This document shows, piece after piece, positions 8,302 to 15,794 of a DNA stretch of 46,599 nt. The notes beneath the pieces were generated by a model. That model was not told the origin of the DNA, ran no database searches, and worked only from the letters and a program-made list of their open reading frames with translations. Each line of letters starts with the position of its first letter. The stretch's first letter is position 1. The stretch spans positions 1-46,599 of the forward strand of contig JAABTD010000003.1 in NCBI GenBank assembly GCA_011390065.1. The letters run 5' to 3'. The position numbers and the translations under genes are program-made. The stretch is from Desulfobacteraceae bacterium (GTDB lineage: Bacteria; Desulfobacterota; Desulfobacteria; Desulfobacterales; JAABSP01).

Positions 8302-9324
8302 ATGGAAATGTATTCAGCAGATGCGACTCAATTGAATGGCGAGTCTGTCCTGGTGACTGGAGCCACGGGATTCACCGGCCGCCATTTGGTTCGCCGTTTG
8401 GTGGCTGCCGGGGTAAAGGTCCGTGCAATTGCTCGTACGGGATCGAAAATTGATCCATTGGCTGATCTTCCCATCGAATGGTTTAGAGGAGAGGTCTTTG
8501 ATCCGGGAATCGTCCACTCGGCGATGCAAGGTGTTCGCTATGTTTTTCACATGGCCACGCTTTATCGTACCGGATCAGCCACGGAAGCCGCTCACCATGA
8601 CGTGCATGTGACCAGTACAAAACTGTTGGCGCGCGAAGCGGTTTGTCAACCGGATTTCTGCCGGTTTGTTCATGTATCTACCGTTGGTGTCCATGGGCAT
8701 GTTGAATCCCCCCCGGCGGATGAACAAGCTCCTATCCGGCCGGGAGATGAGTATCAACGGACGAAAGCCGAAGCGGAACATTGGTTGGCTGGTTTTGCCG
8801 CCGAGAAAGGACTGTCTTATACAATAATCCGCCCCGCCGCAATCTATGGTCCGGAAGATGATCGGCTATTGAAGGTCTTCCGGATGGCCATCTATCCGAT
8901 TTGTCCAGTTCTGGGGCGCCGCCCTTGTACATATCACTTGATCCATGTCGAGGATCTGGTTCAATTGCTGTTGTGTGCCGCGGTTCATCCCCAAGCGGCG
9001 GGAGAGGTATTTATCGCCGGTAATCCATTTCCAATTCGGTTAGATGAGATGATCCGGATCATTGGACGTACTCTTGGTCGCAATCCTTCCATCGTACACT
9101 TGCCGGTCGCGCCGTTCTGGTGGTTGGCGATTGTTTGCGAGACTATCTGCTCCCGCTTTGGAATCGAGCCGCCTTTATACCGACGTCGGATCAAATTTTT
9201 TCTCAACGACCGGGCATTTGATACCCGAAAAGCACGCGAGCGTTTGGATTTTAAATGTAGCAACAGTCATGAGAAAGGTCTTGCCGAAACCGCCCATTGG
9301 TATCGACGTCACGGTTTATTATAA
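8302..9324 (+). CDS. NAD(P)-dependent epimerase/dehydratase (extended SDR, 3-beta-HSD-like)
   Basis: Extended short-chain dehydrogenase/reductase acting on a nucleotide sugar or sterol-like substrate. 340 residues. The N-terminal nucleotide-binding motif is VTGATGFTGRHLVRRL; the active-site tyrosine and lysine lie in YQRTK; an upstream serine lies in VHVSTVGVHG; substrate-binding elements include IIRPAAIYGP and LIHVEDL. The whole resembles the 3-beta-hydroxysteroid dehydrogenase/NAD-dependent epimerase families, which cannot be separated by eye. ATG at 8302 preceded by AGGTGA with five bases. Within the polysaccharide island the likely role is sugar-nucleotide conversion. Confidence 0.85.
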   Translation: MEMYSADATQLNGESVLVTGATGFTGRHLVRRLVAAGVKVRAIARTGSKIDPLADLPIEWFRGEVFDPGIVHSAMQGVRYVFHMATLYRTGSATEAAHHDVHVTSTKLLAREAVCQPDFCRFVHVSTVGVHGHVESPPADEQAPIRPGDEYQRTKAEAEHWLAGFAAEKGLSYTIIRPAAIYGPEDDRLLKVFRMAIYPICPVLGRRPCTYHLIHVEDLVQLLLCAAVHPQAAGEVFIAGNPFPIRLDEMIRIIGRTLGRNPSIVHLPVAPFWWLAIVCETICSRFGIEPPLYRRRIKFFLNDRAFDTRKARERLDFKCSNSHEKGLAETAHWYRRHGLL

Positions 9325-9817
9325 ACCTTTGCCCACAGGCACTTAAAGAGTTTATGTTGGATTTCTGTCGTATAGTCGTTCGTTCTAAAAAAGTGAATTG
9401 GACTGAAAACGAAACGTCATCTTCAAAGGAAGTAAAGAGCTCGAGAGCAATATTCGCTGTATTGACACTTTTTCCGGCAGAGGACGAAAGCGTGCAGAGC
9501 ACCATCTCCCACCTGGTAGAGGGGATATCCGGTCAATTGTCGAACCTGTCAGTCAAGTCGGCCCGACCTTTCGCACCGACCAAAACTACTGCCCGTCGAC
9601 GGCGGGCGAAGTCAGGCGACGGCTGATCGACAGACAAACCTTACAGCGATGAAGAATTTCCGAAAGAACGAACGATTCGCACCAAACTTAATGAGTTGGG
9701 TTATAAGCCCAAAAAGGTAAATAATCCAAGCTTTTAGAAAAAACGAACCATACGGATGTAACTGGAATTTCGCTGTTTGAACTGCTTATTCGTTTGAAAT
9801 TTAAAATGGAGATTTCC
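9325..9817. other. intergenic region with transposase relic
   Basis: Nearly 500 bases without an intact gene between epimerase and carbamoyltransferase genes. The central part encodes the broken ISAzo13-type transposase annotated separately; the flanks are AT-rich and I see nothing else in them except a possible transcription start region close to the carbamoyltransferase. Confidence 0.6.
9461..9737 (+). pseudogene. ISAzo13-like (Rhodopirellula-type DDE) transposase relic
   Basis: The first frame reads FSGRGRKRAEHHLPPGRGDI, then IRSIVEPVSQVGPTFRTDQ and GEVRRRLIDRQT; near 9637 it shifts frame and continues YSDEEFPKERTIRTKLNELG until a TAG at 9735. The order GGGRKRAE / DIR.IVEP.SQ.DPTFR / AEVRR.LI / Y.DEE.P.ERTI..KLN.LGY is what I remember of the N-terminal half of ISAzo13-family transposases. 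The start and the whole catalytic domain are missing. No terminal repeats identified. A second independent transposon scar inside the island. Confidence 0.6.
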
Positions 9818-11548
9818 ATGAAGATATTAGGAATATCGGACAGCATCACAAGTGGTGCAGCATTGGTGGTCGATGGGGAACTTGTTGCAGCTGTAAACGA
9901 AGAAAGACTCAATCGTCAGAAAATGTCCATGGGATTTCCAAACCTCAGCATCCTGGAAGTTCTTCGAATTGCAAAACTGCACCCGTCCGAAATCGATAAG
10001 GTCGCGGTTGCCACCGAATCCTTGTTCTGGAGGCCGGATGCAGTGCCCTTTACAGATTATTTCCGTGAAAAAAAGGGAGATTTCAGGGACAATTTCCTCA
10101 GTTTGGGTTCTCTTCTTTCCCCCTTTTTTGGAAAATTTAGTTTGGCTCGAAGCACCTACCAAGAAATGAAAAAAAGGCTTACTTTCTCTCGGCATGAAAA
10201 TGTTTTTAATACGCTAAAACACCAGATTGGAATTCAAGCCCCCATTTCATTTCTCGACCATCATTTTTGCCATGCTGCATCGGCTTATTATACTTCGGGT
10301 TTTTCTAATGCACTTGTGGTTACGATGGATGGTGCGGGAGATGGAAAATGCTCTCGAGTATACAATGTCAAAAAAGGTGCTTTCGAGGAGCTGACATCGA
10401 TCGATAGTTATCACTCGGTCGGCAATTATTATGCCTATATCACTCACCTGTGTGGTTTTAAAGCGCACAAACATGAGGGGAAGATAACCGGGCTTGCAGC
10501 TATGGGAAAACCGATTTACAAGGAGATGCTAAAAGAGTTCATTTTTTATCAGGAGGGGCAGATAGAAAATGTCGGCAAATGCTTTGACCAATCTGCCATC
10601 AGTAAGCTGGAAAAAAAATTACCGAATGATTTTTCGAAAGCAGACCTCAGCGCAAGCATTCAGGAAATTTTGGAAGAATCGGTGTCAAGCTATTGTAGCA
10701 CGTTTCTAAAGCGAACCCGGCAGTCGAATATTGCATTGGCGGGCGGCGTTTTTGCCAATGTAAAACTCAACCAGAGAATTAATGAGTTGGATGAAACCAA
10801 GAATATTTTCATTCATCCTGGCATGGGGGACGAGGGTTTGGCGGTTGGTGCCGCATTATCGGCCGCTCATGCGGATCATTCATTTTACTCCGAATCCATG
10901 ATCAAGGATGTCTACTTAGGTGATGATTTCAGCGATCATGAAATTCACGCCGTCATTTCGAAGTATAATTGCCCCATTGTGGAATATTCAGGGAGCATTG
11001 AAGAAAAAGTGGCAGGTTTATTGGCAGACGGTAAAGTCATAGGCCGTTTTTCAGGGCGAATGGAATACGGTCCTAGAGCCTTGGGCAATCGGAGCATTCT
11101 TTATCAGCCTACAGACGCATCGGTAAACGACTGGTTGAACAAAAGGCTTTCCCGAACGGAGTTCATGCCATTTGCCCCTGTAACCCTTTGGAAGGAAAGG
11201 GAGCGATGCTATAGAAACATCAAAGGGGCTGGGGAAACTGCTCGGTTTATGACAATTACTTTCGATTGCACTGATTGGATGCTGAAACATTGTCCTGCTG
11301 TATGTCATGTGGACGGGACTGCAAGGCCACAATTGATAAAGGAGGAGGATAATTCAGAATATTATCGCATCGTGGAAAATTATTTTGACTTGACAGGGCT
11401 TCCCTGTATTATCAATACAAGCTTTAATATGCATGAAGAACCCATCGTAAATACTCCGGAAGATGCGATTCGTTCCTTTATTAGAGGGCACTTGGATTTT
11501 CTTGCTATCGGGTCTTTTCTTCTGTCAAATCCCCAGCCTGCCACGTAA
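9818..11548 (+). CDS. NodU/CmcH-family carbamoyltransferase
   Basis: Transfers a carbamoyl group from carbamoyl phosphate (via carbamoyl-AMP) to a hydroxyl, typically on a sugar; here probably decorating the cluster's polysaccharide. 576 residues, the family's usual length. The N-terminal Kae1-like domain begins MKILGISDSITSGAALVVDG and has the metal-binding LDHHFCHAASAYYTSGF and the ATP-site TMDGAGDG and ALAGGVFANVKLN; the C-terminal domain has GRMEYGPRALGNRSI and LPCIINTSFNMHEEPIV, both signature motifs. The ATG at 9818 follows TGGAG at seven bases. This gene is the most AT-rich in the window, unlike its neighbours, suggesting separate acquisition; it sits between a transposase relic and a flippase relic. 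Confidence 0.92.
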   Translation: MKILGISDSITSGAALVVDGELVAAVNEERLNRQKMSMGFPNLSILEVLRIAKLHPSEIDKVAVATESLFWRPDAVPFTDYFREKKGDFRDNFLSLGSLLSPFFGKFSLARSTYQEMKKRLTFSRHENVFNTLKHQIGIQAPISFLDHHFCHAASAYYTSGFSNALVVTMDGAGDGKCSRVYNVKKGAFEELTSIDSYHSVGNYYAYITHLCGFKAHKHEGKITGLAAMGKPIYKEMLKEFIFYQEGQIENVGKCFDQSAISKLEKKLPNDFSKADLSASIQEILEESVSSYCSTFLKRTRQSNIALAGGVFANVKLNQRINELDETKNIFIHPGMGDEGLAVGAALSAAHADHSFYSESMIKDVYLGDDFSDHEIHAVISKYNCPIVEYSGSIEEKVAGLLADGKVIGRFSGRMEYGPRALGNRSILYQPTDASVNDWLNKRLSRTEFMPFAPVTLWKERERCYRNIKGAGETARFMTITFDCTDWMLKHCPAVCHVDGTARPQLIKEEDNSEYYRIVENYFDLTGLPCIINTSFNMHEEPIVNTPEDAIRSFIRGHLDFLAIGSFLLSNPQPAT

Positions 11549-11728
11549 TATAGTGTTCCTGATGCTGCCGGCCTCCATCAACGGCATCGGCCTGCGGGAA
11601 CAGCTCTTCATCCTGCTGTTCGGCAACGTCGGCGCTGACGGTGTCACTGGCTCGGACTGCCTTCGGCATTTCCCTGCTCCAAACCTTTCTGGGGGGCGCG
11701 ATCTCCGTACGAAGGAGGGGTCGCTGAA
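11547..11728 (+). pseudogene. relic of a UPF0104/LPG-synthase-type flippase-like membrane protein
   Basis: Immediately after the carbamoyltransferase stop an out-of-frame stretch reads NIVFLMLPASINGIGLREQL and FILLFGNVGADGV; a one-base shift then gives SLARTAFGISLLQTFLGGA and a TGA at 11726-11728. LP.SINGIGLRE..F.LLF...G is the conserved C-terminal signature of this membrane family (PF03706); the intact paralogue at 14633 has LSIAGLGAEQGVFVLLF at the same place. Only the C-terminal ~60 residues survive, with a frameshift. Confidence 0.65.
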
Positions 11729-11781
11729 ATTCCTGAATAGGAATCGGAACGTCAATCTATACATAAGGAGGCATTTCCATA

Positions 11782-12234
11782 ATGCGAGTGCTTTGGATTG
11801 TCGATCATTTGGGTTATGGTGGGACCATTCATGGAGCCGGGAAACATTATTACAATACGATTCCAAAGCTGATCGAAATGGGAATCGATGTCTCGCTTTC
11901 CATCTTGAGGTGTCGAGATCAATTGGCGCCGCTTTTCGAAGAAACTGATATTCCTCATATCCATTTGAATCGGGAAAAGTTCGACCCTCGAACGCTTTGG
12001 GACATTATCCGGGTAATTCGAAAAGGGAAGATCGAACTCCTTTATGTCCATGGATACGGTGCCGCTAATTTCGGGCGTATTGCAGGAATGATTTGTGCCG
12101 TTCCCGTTATCGTTCATGCCCATGATCATGACCAAAACTATCCTTTTTATCAGAAAGTTGCAGATTGGTTCCTTCGCTTTCTTACCCATGGTGTGATCCC
12201 AATATCTAATTCAGTAGCATGTGCTTCAAGGGAG
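11782..12234 (+). pseudogene. glycosyltransferase family 4 N-terminal fragment (truncated)
   Basis: About 150 residues of a GT4 acceptor domain, starting MRVLWIVDHLGYGGTIHGAG after a good AAGGAGG ten bases upstream, with LLYVHGYGAANFGRIAGM and PVIVHAHDHDQNYPF as typical strands. Just after PISNSVA, where the linker to the nucleotide-sugar domain should begin, the sequence changes into the tail of a glycosidase-like protein (see next entry) in the same frame. The entire catalytic donor-binding half is absent, so it should be inactive even though the frame is open to 12381. Confidence 0.7.
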
Positions 12235-12381
12235 GCTTTGGTGAAGGCCGTGGCCTTGGTGGCCAAATCTGGCTGGTTCCATGACTTGGGCGAATTCTCC
12301 CGGGACCGGAAATTCTGGTCGGCTCCGGAAAATTCCACTTGGCCTTTGACCATCGGCGACTTTCCGACGCCCCAGGAATGA
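12235..12381 (+). pseudogene. C-terminal fragment of a second glycosidase-like protein fused to the truncated glycosyltransferase
   Basis: Encodes KAVALVAKSGWFHDLGEFSR and SAPENSTWPLTIGDFPTPQE. This aligns without gaps to the intact secreted protein at 15795-17588 (QAVALDAKSGRFYDLGSFSR, TAPEVSTWALAIGIFPK near 17230-17360). Similarity is also visible in DNA. It is thus the last ~48 residues of a paralogue, joined in frame to the glycosyltransferase fragment by a deletion. It also shows where such a protein naturally ends: a stop soon after the IGDFP-type strand. Confidence 0.75.
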
Positions 12382-12388
12382 AACAATC

Positions 12389-13519
12389 ATGGCGCTGTTC
12401 GAAAAAATCCTCAAAGCCTTCCGGGAGATTCCCATCGAGGTTCGGCGGTTCTCGGCCGGCCTGTATCCGGATTTCGTGTCCGCTCCGGACCCGGAGCCTT
12501 TGGGTCAACAGGTTCCGGTGTTCATGTTCCATACCGTGAAGTCCGCTTCGTTCGAAGCGCAGTTGGTTTTTCTCCAGCGCAATGGCTATCGAACGCTGAC
12601 CCTGGATCGGTTCATGGGGTTTCTGGCGGGAAGGCATCGGCTCGAAGGACCTTCGGTGTTGCTGACCTTCGATGATGGCCACAAAAGTTGGTATGATGTC
12701 GCGTGGCCGTTGTTGCGGAAATATGGATGTCACGGAGTGGGTTTCCTCGTCGCCAGCTCGATTCGACCGATACCGGAGGCGGGGCATTGGCTTTCCTGGC
12801 CGGAAGTGCTGGAGATGGAGCGAAGCGGGTCGATGACCTTCGAGTCCCACACGCTCCGCCACGACCATGTGTTCGTCGGGCCGGAACGCGTCGATTTCTT
12901 CCACCCGACCTACCATCGCAATCCGTTGGAACTAGAGGCGCCATGGGTGGATCGGGACGGGCGATATACCAACCGCTTGGCTTTGGGAACGCCGATTTAT
13001 CGGGTCGCATCGCGCTATGCCGGATATCCCAAGATGCTGGACGATGCGGCCCTGCGACGAGCCTGTGTGGAATGGGTCGCCCGGCGGGGCGGAGCCTCTT
13101 TTTTCTCTTCCCCGGGCTGGCGACGATCCCTGGGGGCTTTTTTTCGAATGATGTCCGCTGCTGGCCCGACGCATCATTACGAGACGCCGCTCGAGTTGCG
13201 GGAAAGAATTCGGAACGACTTGGTGCTGGGCCGGGAATTGATGAGCCGTAAACTGGGCCGGCCAATCCGGCATCTTTGCTTTCCATGGGGCGTCGGAAGC
13301 GAATTGGCGGTCCAATTGAGCCGGGAGACCGGCTACGTCGGTAATTTTTGGGTTGTGCATGCCCGTCGAAACACCAACCGTTCCGGAGACTCCGCTTTTT
13401 ACATTCCACGCATTAAGGATGATTACCTGTTCCGCCTGCCGGGCAATGGGCGCCAACCCCTGTGGTCGATTCTGTTGAATAAATTACGCAGACGCGCCAA
13501 GGCGGTTCACATCTATTGA
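12389..13519 (+). CDS. polysaccharide deacetylase family protein (CE4/NodB fold)
   Basis: Metal-dependent N- or O-deacetylase of the carbohydrate esterase 4 family, removing acetyl groups from a sugar polymer or precursor. 376 residues, longer than the ~200-residue NodB core, with an insertion between motifs 2 and 3. Motif 1 is LLTFDDGHKSW (both Asp present); motif 2 is SHTLRHD, the two metal-binding histidines; LCFPWGVGS corresponds to the motif 3 region. No signal peptide is evident, so it may act on a cytoplasmic or lipid-linked substrate. A weak AGGA lies 12 bases upstream of the ATG. The next gene starts 15 bases after the stop. Confidence 0.87.
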   Translation: MALFEKILKAFREIPIEVRRFSAGLYPDFVSAPDPEPLGQQVPVFMFHTVKSASFEAQLVFLQRNGYRTLTLDRFMGFLAGRHRLEGPSVLLTFDDGHKSWYDVAWPLLRKYGCHGVGFLVASSIRPIPEAGHWLSWPEVLEMERSGSMTFESHTLRHDHVFVGPERVDFFHPTYHRNPLELEAPWVDRDGRYTNRLALGTPIYRVASRYAGYPKMLDDAALRRACVEWVARRGGASFFSSPGWRRSLGAFFRMMSAAGPTHHYETPLELRERIRNDLVLGRELMSRKLGRPIRHLCFPWGVGSELAVQLSRETGYVGNFWVVHARRNTNRSGDSAFYIPRIKDDYLFRLPGNGRQPLWSILLNKLRRRAKAVHIY

Positions 13520-13534
13520 GATGGAGGTTCGTCT

Positions 13535-14596
13535 ATGAATTGTTTATCCCCGGATTTTTGTTCCGAAGCGGATCATGTGACCATCGGCGTCGTGAACTAC
13601 AACGGTGTCGACGTGTTGCCGGAAACGATCGCCGCCCTGCGACGGCTCAATTATCCCGCCTACGATATTCTGGTGGTGGACAACGGTTCCGCGGACGGTA
13701 GCCGGGAATGGTTGCACCGGCAAGGCGAGGGGGTTCGTTGCATTTTTCTGGAGGAGAACGTCGGCGCAGCCGCTGCACGCGGCATTGTCATGGAAAAAGC
13801 GACATCGGATTTCATTTTGTTTCTAGACAACGATATTCGAGTTGAAGCCGATGTTCTGACCATTTTGATGAACACAATGAAGAAGGTTCCACAGGCGGGC
13901 CTTTGTCATCCGGAAATAAGAGACCTCACAGACTCCCGAATATTTCATTACAATGGAGGATGTATCCATTATCTTTGCGCATTGATTGCCCGAAATCGGC
14001 CTCCCGAAGGAATGGACCGTCCCGAATTCGAGGTTTTCGACGTCATTTCCGGCGCGGCCTTACTGGCTCGGCGGGAACTTGCCCTGATGGTGGGCGGCTT
14101 TGATGGCGATTATTTTTTTAACTGGGAGGACGGCGATTTCACCGCCCGGATCACGCTGGCCGGGTTTCAATGTCTCAACGTGCCTTCGGCCGTGGTGCAT
14201 CATCGCGCCAAGGGCAGGGGGACGTCCAAGGTGTTTTACCAAGTTCGGAATCGCTGGTATTTTATTCTCAAGCTTTATCATTGGCGCACCCTGCTCCTGA
14301 TTGCTCCGATGCTGCTCGTGTTTGAAGTGATCCAAGCAACGTTTCTTCTGTTCAAGGGCGCGTTGGGTGACTATTGTCGGGGCACTATTGCTGCAGTGCG
14401 GGACTTCCCGAAAATTCTGATCAAGCGTCGAAGATTCATGAAATTAAAAAGGCTCAAGGATCGCGATTGGCTGCACGCCGGCGAACTTTTCGTTCCAATG
14501 CAGCTGGACATGCATTCCGGGATGTTCTTCAAATTGAAACGGGTTTGTTTTTCGATGTTGAACGCCTACTGGCAAATTGTTTCGCGGCTGTGCTGA
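13535..14596 (+). CDS. glycosyltransferase family 2 protein
   Basis: Inverting GT-A glycosyltransferase, rhamnosyltransferase-like in layout, acting on surface polysaccharide. 353 residues. The N-terminal strand VTIGVVNYNG, the UDP/dTDP-binding ILVVDNGSADGS, the metal-binding LFLDNDIR, and the acceptor/base region GGFDGDYFFNWEDGDF are all present. A hydrophobic stretch near residues 245-275 (TLLLIAPMLLVFEVIQATFL) may anchor it to the membrane. GGAGG seven bases before the ATG supports the start. It lies between the deacetylase and the flippase-like gene, all in one direction. Confidence 0.9.
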   Translation: MNCLSPDFCSEADHVTIGVVNYNGVDVLPETIAALRRLNYPAYDILVVDNGSADGSREWLHRQGEGVRCIFLEENVGAAAARGIVMEKATSDFILFLDNDIRVEADVLTILMNTMKKVPQAGLCHPEIRDLTDSRIFHYNGGCIHYLCALIARNRPPEGMDRPEFEVFDVISGAALLARRELALMVGGFDGDYFFNWEDGDFTARITLAGFQCLNVPSAVVHHRAKGRGTSKVFYQVRNRWYFILKLYHWRTLLLIAPMLLVFEVIQATFLLFKGALGDYCRGTIAAVRDFPKILIKRRRFMKLKRLKDRDWLHAGELFVPMQLDMHSGMFFKLKRVCFSMLNAYWQIVSRLC

Positions 14597-14632
14597 CACC
14601 TGTGGAAAGCGCATCATCTATGGTCCGCGGCT

Positions 14633-15631
14633 GTGCCGAAACCGGTCCCGCAAAGGATGTCTTCGTTGTTCAAAATCAAAAAGAACAAACTGGGTTCTTT
14701 CTTCCGGCTATCGCTGGCCGCGGGTTTGCTGGCGTTCCTTTTGCATCGGATCGGATTCTCCGAAATCCGGCAGGTTCTCCATCGGATCGAGCCAGTGTTT
14801 CTTTCGATTCTTTTCCTGTTATTGTTGCTGGATTCGACTTTGCGTGCTCGAAATTGGGGATTGCTTCTCGAGGCTCGAAAAATGGCGCCGCCCCTCCCCG
14901 AATTGTTGTTCAGCTATCTGGCCGGCGGTTTTTTCGGAACCTTTATTCCCTCCAGCTTGGGGACCGATGTCAGCCGCGCTTTTCTAGTCGCCAAGCGGAA
15001 TGGCGTCGGCTCCACCGACTCCGCCGTGGCTATGGTGGTGTTGAACCTCGTCAACTTGCTGGCCTTGTGCCTTTTGGCCTTGTTTAGTTGCATCCTGTTG
15101 TTAGGAACTTCCTTGGCAAACAATCTGGCGTGGGGGCTCGGGCCGGTTGCATTGGGCTATTGTCTTTTGTTTCCTTTGCTGTTGCGGGGTTGGCGTCCCG
15201 TGGGCGCGGGGGCCGATCATCCCCTGCTCGGTCGGATCTTCTCTACTATGAATCGTTTTTCCATCGCGTTGAAAGAATACAATGATCGGCAGGCGCTTTT
15301 AATTCGTTCCCTGTCCATTTCCTTGTTGAATCAGCTCATCGGTATTGCGGCGGTGTATTGCGTTTCGCTTTCATTGCGGCTGGATGTACCTTTTATTTTT
15401 GTGGCCGCGTTCGTGCCAGCCATTTCCCTGAGCCGACTCGTTCCGCTGTCCATCGCGGGCCTGGGGGCGGAGCAGGGTGTTTTCGTTCTTCTATTCGCGC
15501 AAGTCGGCGTCGCGCCTGCGGAGGCGTTTCTCATGTCTTTGTTGCTGTCGTTGAGCAATCTCTGCTTCGTGCTCTTCGGTGGCGGTCTTTTCTTCCTGGA
15601 CAATTGCAGGGCGTGGTGGCGGGCTCGATGA
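14633..15631 (+). CDS. lysylphosphatidylglycerol synthase TM-domain family (UPF0104) membrane protein
   Basis: Polytopic membrane protein of the PF03706 family; some relatives are flippase-like, and in polysaccharide clusters they are usually unassigned transport or lipid-handling factors. 332 residues with about eight hydrophobic segments and no soluble MprF aminoacyl-transferase domain. The family signature is seen in ELLFSYLAGGFFGTFIPSSL with GTDVSRAF and in SIAGLGAEQGVFVLLF. Start uncertain: GTG at 14633 or ATG at 14657, neither with a well-spaced ribosome-binding site. A degraded paralogue of its C-terminus lies at 11547-11728, so the island once had two copies. Followed 163 bases later by the secreted glycosidase-like gene. 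Confidence 0.85.
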   Translation: MPKPVPQRMSSLFKIKKNKLGSFFRLSLAAGLLAFLLHRIGFSEIRQVLHRIEPVFLSILFLLLLLDSTLRARNWGLLLEARKMAPPLPELLFSYLAGGFFGTFIPSSLGTDVSRAFLVAKRNGVGSTDSAVAMVVLNLVNLLALCLLALFSCILLLGTSLANNLAWGLGPVALGYCLLFPLLLRGWRPVGAGADHPLLGRIFSTMNRFSIALKEYNDRQALLIRSLSISLLNQLIGIAAVYCVSLSLRLDVPFIFVAAFVPAISLSRLVPLSIAGLGAEQGVFVLLFAQVGVAPAEAFLMSLLLSLSNLCFVLFGGGLFFLDNCRAWWRAR

Positions 15632-15794
15632 ATCGGGAATTTTCGTTTCGATTGGGGTCATGCTTCACTTATTTTTTCAGCAGGTCGGCCGATACTCTTC
15701 GGCCTAATCGGTTTCCTCTCAGGAATAACTCCGAAAAGGGGGTAACCGGAATTTCGGCACGCTTGGACAACCTGCAATGGAAAGGAGTTTTGCC

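Noticed and set aside
9297-9626. Open frame after the epimerase considered as a small gene
   Set aside because: No ribosome-binding site, and the transposase similarity in this stretch is in another frame.
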